Of a DNA stretch of 59,376 bases, positions 52,028 to 59,376 are shown piece by piece. Source of the stretch: Lachnospiraceae bacterium (lineage in GTDB: Bacteria > Bacillota > Clostridia > Lachnospirales > Anaerotignaceae). Below the pieces are notes generated by a model. It saw only the letters and a program-made list of their open reading frames with translations, made no database searches and had not been told where the DNA came from. The number at the start of each line of letters is the position of its first letter. Positions within the stretch are counted from its first letter, which is position 1. The translations under genes were made by a program, and so were the position numbers. The DNA lies in the NCBI GenBank assembly GCA_910576545.1, contig CAJTKM010000020.1:1-59376 (forward strand), given 5' to 3'.

Positions 52028-52054
52028 CTGTATACAGCGAATGGGGGAAGGGCT

Positions 52055-53923
52055 GTGTCTGAAATTCTGAATCAGATTCAAAAGAAAGACGACATAAAAA
52101 AACTGAATGAAGAAGAACTGAAAACATTGTGTAAGGAGCTGAGGCGGTTCCTTCTGCGCAGCGTTTCCAAAACGGGCGGACATCTTGCCTCCAACCTTGG
52201 CGTTGTGGAATTAACGGTTGCGCTGGAATACTGCTTTAATCTGCCGGAGGATAAAATCGTCTGGGATGTAGGGCATCAGGCGTATATTCATAAAATTCTG
52301 ACGGGCAGGAAGGAGCAGTTTGCCACACTGCGTCAGCTGGACGGGCTGAGCGGCTTTCCCAAACCGCATGAAAGCGATTGCGATGCATTTGCGGCAGGGC
52401 ACAGCTCTACGTCTATATCTGCCGCGCTGGGTATTGCAAAGGCGCGTGATTTATTGGGCGGTAAGGAGCATGTGATTGCCGTAATCGGAGACGGTTCCAT
52501 GACGGGAGGACTGGCGTATGAAGCCCTGAATAACGCCGGAAGGGAAAATACCAACCTGATTGTGATACTGAATGACAACCAGATGTCGATTGATACGAAC
52601 GTGGGTGCGATCAGCCGCCATTTGAATAATTTGCGGACAGACGGACGTTACCAGAAGCTGAAAGAGCATTTCAAACAGTTTCGGGACAATGTGCCCATAG
52701 TAGGACGGGCGACTTATAATGTTCTTTCCAAAGCGCGGGACAGCGCGAAGCACCTTTTTTTGCATGGCGCGATGTTTGAGGAGCTTGGTTTCAAATACAT
52801 AGGCCCGGTGGACGGGCATGATTTGAAGGAACTGCTGGAACTGTTCCGGAATGTGAAGTATATGAAAGGACCTGTGCTGATTCACGTTAAAACGGTGAAG
52901 GGACGCGGCTACCGCTATGCGGAGGAAAACCCCAGCGATTATCATGGCGTTGGCGCATTTGACCTGAAAACAGGAAAGCCGCTTTCTTCCGGCGGGGAAA
53001 GCTGGTCGGATATTTTCGGGAAGAAAATGCTGGAAATCGGCGCGGCGAACGATAAAGCTGTGGGGATTACGGCAGCAATGGCAGGCGGCACCGGATTTGA
53101 AGGCTTTCAGAAAGCGTTTCCCGAGCGTTTCTTTGACGTTGCCATTGCAGAACAGCATGGCGTGACATTTTCGGCTGGTCTGGCAAGCAGGGGAATTGTG
53201 CCGGTGTTTGCGGTGTATTCTTCTTTTCTGCAAAGGGCGTACGACCAGATTGTGCATGACGTATGTATGCAGAACCTCCATGTCGTATTTGCTGTTGACA
53301 GGGCGGGAATTGTTGGCGCGGATGGGGAAACCCATCAGGGCGTGTTTGACCTTTCTTTCCTGTCGCATATCCCGAATATGACAGTGCTTTCCCCTAAAAA
53401 TGGCTGGGAACTAGAGGAAATGCTGGATTTTGCGGTCAACCGCTGGAATGGTCCGATCGCAGTGCGATACCCACGTGGAACGGCGGAAACAGCTTTTACG
53501 GAAAACAGGGAGCCTGTGGCATATGGTAAGGCGGAACTGATACAGGACGGCAGGAAAATCGCGGTGCTGGCGGAAGGACATATGCTGAAAACTGCGGCGG
53601 AAGCTGTGAAGCGGCTGGAGAAGGATGGTTATCAGCCGATGCTTGTCAATATGCGGTTCATCAGCCCTCTGGACGGGGAAATGCTCCTGCGGGCAGCGGA
53701 GCAGTGCGCATATATCTTTACGGTGGAGGATAATCTCGGCAAAGGCGGACTTGGTTCGCGTGTGCTGGAATTTTATAGCGGCAGGAGGCAGACGGTATCG
53801 GTGACGAGTTTTGCGTTTCCGGACTGCTATATTGAGCAGGGAACACAGGCACAGCTTTTTGCGCGGCATGGGCTGGATGCAGAAGGCATTTATAAAGGAA
53901 TCAAAAAAAGACTGGGAGATTGA
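52055..53923 (+). CDS. dxs: 1-deoxy-D-xylulose-5-phosphate synthase
   Basis: First enzyme of the MEP isoprenoid pathway, making DXP from pyruvate and glyceraldehyde-3-phosphate with thiamine diphosphate. The 622-residue protein has DVGHQAYIHKILTGR, GDGSMTGGLAYEALNNAG for ThDP, the central AIAEQHGVTFSAGLA and a transketolase C-terminal domain. It starts at GTG 52055 after GGGGGAAGG. It is the main flux step for the neighbouring ispA product. Confidence 0.97.
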   Translation: MSEILNQIQKKDDIKKLNEEELKTLCKELRRFLLRSVSKTGGHLASNLGVVELTVALEYCFNLPEDKIVWDVGHQAYIHKILTGRKEQFATLRQLDGLSGFPKPHESDCDAFAAGHSSTSISAALGIAKARDLLGGKEHVIAVIGDGSMTGGLAYEALNNAGRENTNLIVILNDNQMSIDTNVGAISRHLNNLRTDGRYQKLKEHFKQFRDNVPIVGRATYNVLSKARDSAKHLFLHGAMFEELGFKYIGPVDGHDLKELLELFRNVKYMKGPVLIHVKTVKGRGYRYAEENPSDYHGVGAFDLKTGKPLSSGGESWSDIFGKKMLEIGAANDKAVGITAAMAGGTGFEGFQKAFPERFFDVAIAEQHGVTFSAGLASRGIVPVFAVYSSFLQRAYDQIVHDVCMQNLHVVFAVDRAGIVGADGETHQGVFDLSFLSHIPNMTVLSPKNGWELEEMLDFAVNRWNGPIAVRYPRGTAETAFTENREPVAYGKAELIQDGRKIAVLAEGHMLKTAAEAVKRLEKDGYQPMLVNMRFISPLDGEMLLRAAEQCAYIFTVEDNLGKGGLGSRVLEFYSGRRQTVSVTSFAFPDCYIEQGTQAQLFARHGLDAEGIYKGIKKRLGD

Positions 53924-54796
53924 ATGATGGCAGAAAAGGAACGATTGGACAGCCTGCTGGTGCAGCGGGGGCTTGCGCCTTCCAGAGAACTGGCAAAGGC
54001 TTATATCATGGCGGGGAAGGTTTATGTCGATGGCAGGAAAGAGGATAAAGCCGGAACAAAGCTGCCGAATGATATAAGTATCGAGGTACGCGGCGGACAG
54101 ATGAAATACGTCAGCAGGGGCGGCTATAAGCTGGAAAAGGCGGTTGAGGAATTCGGTATTTCTCTGGAGGGAAAGATCTGCATGGATATTGGCGCGTCAA
54201 CCGGCGGGTTTACGGACTGTATGCTCCAGAACGGTGCGGCAAAGGTTTACGCCATTGACGTTGGCTATGGACAATTCGCATGGAAACTGCGCAATGACCC
54301 TCGCGTGGTTTGTCTGGAAAAAACCAACATGCGGTATGTTACCCATGAACAGGTGCCGGATGAAGCTGATTTTGCTTCTGTTGACGTTTCTTTTATTTCC
54401 CTTACGAAGATACTTCCTGCCGCGCTGGATGTGCTGGGTGAAAAAGGGCAGCTTGTCTGCCTGATTAAGCCGCAGTTTGAAGCCGGACGGGAAAAGGTCG
54501 GCAAAAAAGGCGTCGTGAAGGACAGGGCAGTACACCGTGAGGTCATTGAGAAAATTACTGATTATGCGGAGGCGCAGGGGCTGGGCATACTGGGCCTGAG
54601 CTTTTCACCCATCAAGGGACCGGAAGGCAACATTGAATATTTAGTCTACTTTGATAAACAACAGAAAGGTATGGAAAAAGACGCGGTCCGGAAACGGCTG
54701 GAGGCGGTTGTGGAGCAGTCGCATGCCACGCTTTCGGAAAGGAAGGAGGGAGAGTATGCAGAAGGTGGGGCTGATACCGAATGCGGAAAAGGATAA
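53924..54796 (+). CDS. tlyA: TlyA family rRNA 2'-O-methyltransferase
   Basis: A 290-residue RNA methyltransferase related to TlyA. The N-terminal S4 domain (about 5-65, ERLDSLLVQRGLAPSRE) is followed by the FtsJ-like SAM domain with MDIGASTGGFTDCMLQNGA. The C-terminus runs past the usual end by about 20 residues (TECGKG). ATG 53924 or 53927 can serve as start. It overlaps nadK by 41 bp. The order dxs-tlyA-nadK-argR-recN is conserved. Confidence 0.93.
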   Translation: MMAEKERLDSLLVQRGLAPSRELAKAYIMAGKVYVDGRKEDKAGTKLPNDISIEVRGGQMKYVSRGGYKLEKAVEEFGISLEGKICMDIGASTGGFTDCMLQNGAAKVYAIDVGYGQFAWKLRNDPRVVCLEKTNMRYVTHEQVPDEADFASVDVSFISLTKILPAALDVLGEKGQLVCLIKPQFEAGREKVGKKGVVKDRAVHREVIEKITDYAEAQGLGILGLSFSPIKGPEGNIEYLVYFDKQQKGMEKDAVRKRLEAVVEQSHATLSERKEGEYAEGGADTECGKG

Positions 54797-55607
54797 AGAG
54801 CTTGCCGTGACAAAGCGGCTGGTGCGCCATCTGCTGCTGAAGGGCTGTCTGCCGCAGCTTTCGGAAAAGACGGCGCAGCTTGCCGGGCTGGAACTTTATG
54901 CACGCAAGGAGGAGGAACTTTACCGCTATTCTGATTTCCTGATTTCGCTTGGCGGTGATGGTACGCTGTTGGGTGTCGGCAGGAAAACGGCGCGTTATCA
55001 GACGCCGATATTGGGAATCAATCTCGGCACGCTTGGCTTTTTGACTGCTGAGGAAAAAAACAGGGCGGAATATGCTATTGACAATGTTCTGCATGGGGAT
55101 TACAAGCTGGAAAAACGCATGATGCTGGAAGGCTGCATTGCGTCAGGAATGGAGCGGACGGAAGGCATACTTGCCCTGAACGATATCTGTATCACCCGTG
55201 GACTTTTATATAAAATATTGGAATTTAATGTGTTTGTGAATGATGAATTTGTGGATACCCTGCGGGCGGACGGCGTTATTATCTGTACGCCGACAGGCTC
55301 AACGGCGTATAATCTTTCGGCGGGGGGGCCGGTGCTGAAATCAGATGCGCAGATTATTGCCATTACGCCGATATCGCCGCATACGCTGACAAGCCGTTCT
55401 ATCGTCGTTTCCGCTGACGATGCGGTTACGGTGGAGGTCAACCCGAGGGAGGACACTGCGTTTACTGTCAGTGCGGACGGGCAGGATGCATGGACGCTGA
55501 CAGGCAAAAATGTTGTGCGGGTGCGCCGTGCAAAGGAATGTACGACGATCATCAAAACAAATCCGCAGAGTTTTTATGATGTACTGCGGCAGAAGCTTTC
55601 AAGGTAA
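54756..55607 (+). CDS. nadK: NAD kinase
   Basis: Phosphorylates NAD to NADP. The 283-residue protein has SLGGDGTLLGVGRKTA, INLGTLGFLTAEE, and CTPTGSTAYNLSAGGPV, the family motifs. The start at ATG 54756 after AGGAGGGAG lies within the tlyA tail, so the genes overlap. A longer frame to 54651 is rejected. Confidence 0.95.
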   Translation: MQKVGLIPNAEKDKELAVTKRLVRHLLLKGCLPQLSEKTAQLAGLELYARKEEELYRYSDFLISLGGDGTLLGVGRKTARYQTPILGINLGTLGFLTAEEKNRAEYAIDNVLHGDYKLEKRMMLEGCIASGMERTEGILALNDICITRGLLYKILEFNVFVNDEFVDTLRADGVIICTPTGSTAYNLSAGGPVLKSDAQIIAITPISPHTLTSRSIVVSADDAVTVEVNPREDTAFTVSADGQDAWTLTGKNVVRVRRAKECTTIIKTNPQSFYDVLRQKLSR

Positions 55608-55631
55608 ATCTTAGAAAACGAGGTGACGGAA

Positions 55632-56087
55632 ATGAAGATTGCAAGGCACGCGAAAATATTGGAACTGATTGAAAACTATGACATTGAAACACAGGAAGAA
55701 TTGGCGCAGAAGCTTTGTGACGAAGGTTATATCGTGACGCAGGCTACGGTTTCCAGAGATATACGGGAAATGAAGCTGACGAAGATTGCCACTGAAAAAG
55801 GACGGCAGAAATATGCTGTAATTTCTGGAAATGATACGGAAATCACCGAACGGCTGACGCGGGTGTTCCGTGAAGCGGTCGTAAAGATGGATTATGCGCA
55901 GAATATGATTGTTGTGAAAACGCTGGAAGGCATGGGCATGGCAGTTGCAGTTGCGCTGGATAATATGCAGAACAGCGAGATTCTCGGCACAATCGCGGGT
56001 GATGATACGGTTTTCTGCGTTGTGCGTACGCATAATCAGGCGGCGGCTATCATTGAAAAGCTCTACCGGATTATCCATAGCACCTAA
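55632..56087 (+). CDS. argR: Arginine repressor ArgR/AhrC
   Basis: A 151-residue arginine-responsive regulator. The N-terminal winged helix has IVTQATVSRDIREM (recognition helix). The C-terminal hexamer domain has LGTIAGDDTVFCVVR for arginine binding. The start at ATG 55632 is preferred over a GTG at 55623, after CGAGGTGACGG. It is in the usual nadK-argR-recN order. Confidence 0.95.
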   Translation: MKIARHAKILELIENYDIETQEELAQKLCDEGYIVTQATVSRDIREMKLTKIATEKGRQKYAVISGNDTEITERLTRVFREAVVKMDYAQNMIVVKTLEGMGMAVAVALDNMQNSEILGTIAGDDTVFCVVRTHNQAAAIIEKLYRIIHST

Positions 56088-56108
56088 AATGGAAAGGGGT
56101 GGCGTACC

Positions 56109-57785
56109 ATGCTGGAACGTCTGCATATCAAAAATGTGGCACTGATTGAGGAATGTGAAATTTCATTTGGAGGCGGGCTGAATATCCTGACGGGAGAAAC
56201 AGGCGCGGGCAAATCCATGGTCATTGATTCCCTGCATTTTGCGCTGGGCGGCAGGGCAGGAAAGGACTTTTTGCGCCGTGGGCAGAAATCGGCTTCTGTG
56301 GAGGCTCTTTTTCTTGCGGAAAATGCTTCTTTACAGGAAAAGCTGATGGAAAGCGGCATTGAAACGGAGGAGGATGGTTCTCTTTTGATTACCCGTACGC
56401 TGAACGAAAGCGGAAAAACCGTCTGCCGAATCAATGGTTCCATTGCAACTGTCGGTATGCTGAAGGAAATTTCAGAAGACTTGATTGATATTTATGGACA
56501 GCATGAACACCAGTCCCTTTTGAACCCTGCAAAGCATATCCGCCTGCTGGATCGTTTCTGTAGCGCGGCGTTTGCGGAAGCTCTGGAAAAATACAGAGAG
56601 AGCTTTCAAAACCTGCGGGAAGTGGAGAAGCAGATGAAAACGTTGATGGGGGATGAAGCCCAGCGGGAACAGCGTATGGATATTTTGCAGTTCCAGAAAG
56701 AGGAAATTGAAAGCTGCGCACTGAAAGCAGGGGAGGAAGATGACCTTCTGGAACAGAAAAAACGTCTGGGCAGCATGGAGAAGCTGATGCGGTTGACTGG
56801 GGAGAGTATCGCGCTTTTGTATGACGGAAAAGACCCGTTTCCTTCTGCCTGTGAGCAGATGGGTGATGCGCTGGCGAAACTGCGGGAGGCTGCCGAGCTT
56901 GACAGCGGACTTTCCGGCTTTTTGGAAGAATTGGAAGACGCCTGTGCCCGCGTGGAGGATTCTGTACGGGATTTGAAGCGGGAGACTGAAAATCAGGAGG
57001 CCGACCCTGAGGCACTGGAGGAAATTGAGGAACGCTTGCAGACGATTTATAAGCTGAAACGAAAATATGGCGGCAGTGTTGAGGCTGTGCTGAAATTTTA
57101 CGATAAAGTCGTTCAGGAATTGGATTTTCTGACGAACAGCAGTGAACGGACAGCAGAGCTGACAAAAAAACGCGCGGAGGAACAGAAAAAGCTGAAAGCC
57201 GCCGGAAAGACGCTTTCCGAACTGCGGAGGGAAACGGCAAAGCATGTGGAAGAGCAGATTGAGGTTGCTTTGCGAGATATGGAAATGAAAAATGCGCGGT
57301 TCCATATACAGATTGACGAAAAAACGGAATGGGGGCCGGAAGGCAGGGATAAAGTGGAATTTCTGATTTCTGCCAACGCAGGCGAGGCATTGAAGCCATT
57401 GGCAAAGATTGCTTCCGGAGGCGAAATGTCACGCGTAATGCTGGCATTGAAATCGGTGCTGGTGGATGCGGATGAGATTGGTACATTTATTTTTGACGAG
57501 ATTGATACAGGCGTGAGCGGCAGGACGGCGCGTAAAGTCGGGGAGAAAATGAGTGTTTTGGGCGAAAAACGCCAGATTCTCTGCATTACACATCTGCCGC
57601 AGATTGCTGCACTTGCGGACAGACATTTCCTGATTGAAAAGCATAGTGAGGGAGATACCACGACGACAGAGGTGTTCCCTCTGGAACAGGAAGATTCTGT
57701 GCGGGAGGTTGCACGAATGATGGGCGGCAGCAATATCACAGAAGCTACGCTTGCTGCGGCAAAGGAATTGATGAAACGAGCATGA
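56109..57785 (+). CDS. recN: DNA repair protein RecN
   Basis: An SMC-like ATPase for double-strand break repair. The 558-residue protein has GETGAGKSM near the N-terminus (Walker A), a coiled-coil middle, then ASGGEMSRVMLALK (signature) and FIFDEIDTGVSG (Walker B). It is the last gene of the cluster. In many Clostridia spoIVB and spo0A follow recN; here a terminator and a minus-strand gene follow. Confidence 0.96.
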   Translation: MLERLHIKNVALIEECEISFGGGLNILTGETGAGKSMVIDSLHFALGGRAGKDFLRRGQKSASVEALFLAENASLQEKLMESGIETEEDGSLLITRTLNESGKTVCRINGSIATVGMLKEISEDLIDIYGQHEHQSLLNPAKHIRLLDRFCSAAFAEALEKYRESFQNLREVEKQMKTLMGDEAQREQRMDILQFQKEEIESCALKAGEEDDLLEQKKRLGSMEKLMRLTGESIALLYDGKDPFPSACEQMGDALAKLREAAELDSGLSGFLEELEDACARVEDSVRDLKRETENQEADPEALEEIEERLQTIYKLKRKYGGSVEAVLKFYDKVVQELDFLTNSSERTAELTKKRAEEQKKLKAAGKTLSELRRETAKHVEEQIEVALRDMEMKNARFHIQIDEKTEWGPEGRDKVEFLISANAGEALKPLAKIASGGEMSRVMLALKSVLVDADEIGTFIFDEIDTGVSGRTARKVGEKMSVLGEKRQILCITHLPQIAALADRHFLIEKHSEGDTTTTEVFPLEQEDSVREVARMMGGSNITEATLAAAKELMKRA

Positions 57786-57799
57786 CAAAGGAAATATAT

Positions 57800-57838
57800 A
57801 AAGACAGGCAGGATAATGTTCCGCGCTTGTCTTTTTTA
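57800..57838 (+). terminator. Terminator after recN
   Basis: AAAGACAGGC / GCTTGTCTTT stem (one G-U pair) followed by six Ts. It ends the nusB to recN transcript. Confidence 0.8.
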
Positions 57839-57933
57839 TTTTGGGCAAGGTGGAATGCCCAATTTTTCATCATTCCATCAAATCTTATCATAGAAGAATC
57901 CTATTTACAGACTTTTCTTCATACCCTCAGGTG

Positions 57934-57962
57934 AAAAAGGACTTGTTGATATCAACAAGTCC
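57934..57962 (-). terminator. Terminator of the nucleoside phosphorylase gene
   Basis: A perfect 24-bp palindrome at 57939-57962 (arms GGACTTGTTGAT and ATCAACAAGTCC). On the minus strand it is followed by TTTTT. It could act in both directions. Confidence 0.8.
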
Positions 57963-57984
57963 CCAATTTTACATGTTGTTTTCG

Positions 57985-58725
57985 TTACAAATTTTCGAGT
58001 TTTACAAATGCTTCCAAAGCGGCGAGTATCTCATTTTTTTCGCCCTGCATCGCAATGTTTTCGCCCTCTGCATAACTGCCGATGCCCTCAAGCGGGTCAA
58101 CTTCAAAAGGAACGACATTATTCAGTATGGATGCTGTTTTTATACCACGCAGATGCCCGATTGTGAACAGGGCAGCCGTTTCCATATCCGAACCGAGAAC
58201 GCCCTGCGCACTCCAATATGCGTTGATTTCTTCGTTAATGTTGGTATAGAAACTGTCATGACTGCGGGCAATGCCGACGTGGAAAGGTATACCATTTTCC
58301 TGTGCTGCCTGAATGCAGGCCAGCATCAGCCCGGTATCAGGTACTGCGGGGAAGGTCGGGTCGATGTAGGTTTGCGATGCGCCATCATCCCGCACCGCGC
58401 CATTGACAATAATCAAATCGCCAACACCGACTTTTGGCTGTAATGCGCCGCAGCTGCCGATTCGTATCATGGCAGAAACGCCAATGCGGGAAAGCTCCTC
58501 CACAGCGATTCCCATGGATACGCCGCCCATGCCTGTGGACATGGCAAGGATGTGCACGCCTTTATATTCGCCCGTAAGACTGCGGTATTCGCGGCTGAAT
58601 GTCTGTTCCTGTACGTTTTCCAGAAATGGTATGATGCGGTCCAGACGGGCAGGGTCACCGGGAAGCAGGGCGTATTTTGCGTGGATACTTTCGCTGAGCT
58701 GAATATGGGGCTGGGGTTTTTGCAT
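57985..58725 (-). CDS. udp: Nucleoside phosphorylase, uridine-phosphorylase type
   Basis: A 246-residue nucleoside phosphorylase I family enzyme that cleaves nucleosides with phosphate. ALLPGDPARLDRI begins the phosphate-binding region, and SCGALQPKVGVGDLIIVNGAVRDDGAS resembles uridine phosphorylase rather than purine enzymes. GSDMETAALFT holds the ribose-binding Glu. Exact specificity (uridine or other) is not certain. It stands alone with its own RBS (AGGAGGAA) and promoter region. Start at ATG 58725. Confidence 0.88.
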   Translation of the reverse strand: MQKPQPHIQLSESIHAKYALLPGDPARLDRIIPFLENVQEQTFSREYRSLTGEYKGVHILAMSTGMGGVSMGIAVEELSRIGVSAMIRIGSCGALQPKVGVGDLIIVNGAVRDDGASQTYIDPTFPAVPDTGLMLACIQAAQENGIPFHVGIARSHDSFYTNINEEINAYWSAQGVLGSDMETAALFTIGHLRGIKTASILNNVVPFEVDPLEGIGSYAEGENIAMQGEKNEILAALEAFVKLENL

Positions 58726-58747
58726 ATGAAATTCCTCCTTTTTCAGG

Positions 58748-58784
58748 CCGGTTCGGAAGTACCGCAGTATGGTTTCCGGACCGG
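58748..58784. other. Inverted repeat in the udp leader
   Basis: CCGGTTCGGAA (58748-58758) pairs with TTCCGGACCGG (58774-58784) except one G-U. It lies between the promoter and the ribosome site of udp on the minus strand. Reading plus, it ends in TTTTT. It could be an attenuator of udp or a plus-strand terminator. Confidence 0.55.
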
Positions 58785-58800
58785 TTTTTCAATCATTCTT

Positions 58801-58837
58801 TTATAATAAATGTACCTGTTTTTTTGTAAAAATGCAA
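58801..58837 (-). promoter_or_regulatory. Possible udp promoter
   Basis: On the minus strand, TTGCAT (58832-58837), 17 bp, TACATT (58809-58814). An alternative TTATAA lies closer to the gene. Confidence 0.35.
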
Positions 58838-58970
58838 TATCTAATATAGGAATGGCAGCGCGTCGATAATATCTCCTTTACTGTACAAAATAAAGCATTT
58901 GTGATAATGCTTAGGTGTGCTAAACTGGGCAACAGTGGATAAACGGCCTTGGAACGATATCAGGGGAATG

Positions 58971-58991
58971 TTATAATTGAGCCAATTATAA
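58971..58991. promoter_or_regulatory. Inverted repeat TTATAATT-GAGCC-AATTATAA
   Basis: A perfect 8-bp inverted repeat with a 5-bp spacer lies 28 bp before the small ORF at 59020. It is operator-like; its role is unknown. Confidence 0.45.
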
Positions 58992-59019
58992 ATATTTTAC
59001 GGGAGGGAGAAACAAGCAA

Positions 59020-59223
59020 ATGTACTCAATTGAAAATGAACTTAAAATACTTCGTCAATTTGTTAAAACGGAGCATGAACCAAGGTATAACCATGCTTTA
59101 GATGCATATAGCTTGTTTTTGGTCATAGATATCCTCTGTGAATGGGAAGAGATGGCATCACAAACTTGCCCCAATGAGCTGGTTTATTATGCCTATGCTG
59201 AATTTACAGGTCATACTAGATAG
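59020..59223 (+). CDS. Small hypothetical protein, 3' end at IS junction
   Basis: A 67-residue acidic soluble protein of no recognised family. GGGAGGGAG gives a strong ribosome site before the ATG at 59020. A weak promoter (TTGTGA at 58899, TAAACT at 58921, 16 bp apart) lies upstream. The stop codon TAG at 59221-59223 coincides with the start of the IS5-like end sequence, so the original C-terminus may have been cut off by insertion. If so, this is a truncated gene and the last residues are not its own. Confidence 0.6.
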   Translation: MYSIENELKILRQFVKTEHEPRYNHALDAYSLFLVIDILCEWEEMASQTCPNELVYYAYAEFTGHTR

Positions 59224-59376
59224 TGTCTACACAAGGTGAATGGATTGTGATAAAATGGAAGCATCTTAAAGGACAGGAGAGAAAAAGATGGATGCTTCCT
59301 ATCACCGACACGACATAAGTGACAAAGTATGGGCGCTACTGGAACCACATCTGCCGGGACAGCGCGGCCAGTGGGG
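59221..59376 (+). mobile_element. Left end of an IS5-like insertion sequence (partial)
   Basis: TAGTGTCTACACAAGG at 59221 looks like the left terminal repeat of an IS5-family element, and CTAG at 59216-59219 is a plausible target site. The transposase begins at 59288. The element continues beyond the window. Confidence 0.7.
59288..59376 (+). CDS. IS5-family transposase, N-terminal fragment
   Basis: The first 29 residues read MDASYHRHDISDKVW then ALLEPHLPGQRGQW, the typical start of an IS5-family (IS427-like) DDE transposase. The ribosome site AGGAGAG precedes the ATG at 59288. The rest of the gene lies outside the window, so activity cannot be judged. Confidence 0.85.
   Translation, partial: MDASYHRHDISDKVWALLEPHLPGQRGQW

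Noticed and set aside
1-59376. CRISPR array
   Set aside because: No run of regularly spaced identical repeats with unique spacers was seen; the repeats found are short regulatory arrays.

Overview
The window looks like chromosomal DNA of an anaerobic, endospore-forming Clostridia bacterium, most like Lachnospirales or Anaerotignaceae. The evidence is spoIVA, a complete spoIIIAA-AH operon, the sepF-ylmH-divIVA division cluster, a PASTA-domain transpeptidase in a short dcw cluster, and the nusB-xseAB-ispA-dxs-tlyA-nadK-argR-recN block. The species cannot be named from the sequence alone.

Layout. 1-2321 is the right part of an integrated element: two tiny ORFs and a large serine recombinase. 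2600-6278 is a BlaI/M56 regulator pair behind a promoter with two near-perfect BlaI-type operators; the M56 protein carries a duplicated extracellular domain instead of a beta-lactam sensor. spoIVA (6363-7841, minus) follows. 8214-24537 is a long plus-strand stretch: HlyD-like protein, yggS, sepF, yggT, ylmH, divIVA, lspA, an RluD-type synthase, a pyrB-like and a pyrC-like gene, smc, ftsY, a SUFU-domain gene, threonine aldolase and a two-gene lysO. Next come tRNA-Leu(CAG), a sensor kinase without an adjacent regulator, a 163 bp inverted-repeat element, a MalY/PatB lyase and rnr (minus). 30740-34604 holds tdk plus an HD nucleotidase and a KtrB/KtrA potassium system coupled to a GNAT gene. On the minus strand are a zinc-ribbon/TPR gene and a 57-residue membrane peptide. 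mraZ-rsmH-ftsL-PBP (36254-40464) has clear MraZ boxes. Three minus-strand accessory genes follow (SUKH, SGNH hydrolase, LytTR regulator), then spoIIIAA-AH (42947-47962), asp23, nusB to recN (48814-57785), a uridine-phosphorylase-type gene (minus) and a small ORF that ends where an IS5-like element begins.

How the genes work together. Most of the window is housekeeping for division, peptidoglycan, chromosome segregation, membrane insertion, isoprenoids and sporulation, in conserved Clostridia order. Three features depart from that order. The adjacent ATCase-like and dihydroorotase-like genes have both lost catalytic or metal-binding residues. The dcw cluster stops after the PBP gene. recN is not followed by spoIVB-spo0A.

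The strongest candidate for something undescribed is the pyrB-like/pyrC-like pair at 14516-16713. Both folds and the gene pairing are kept, but key residues are gone from both proteins. That suggests a non-canonical complex, comparable only in part to the Pseudomonas PyrB-PyrC' arrangement, in which one partner is inactive. Secondary candidates are the BlaI/M56 locus, the helically phased MraZ-box clusters, the TTTCA array before the HlyD-like gene, and the 163 bp MITE-like element.
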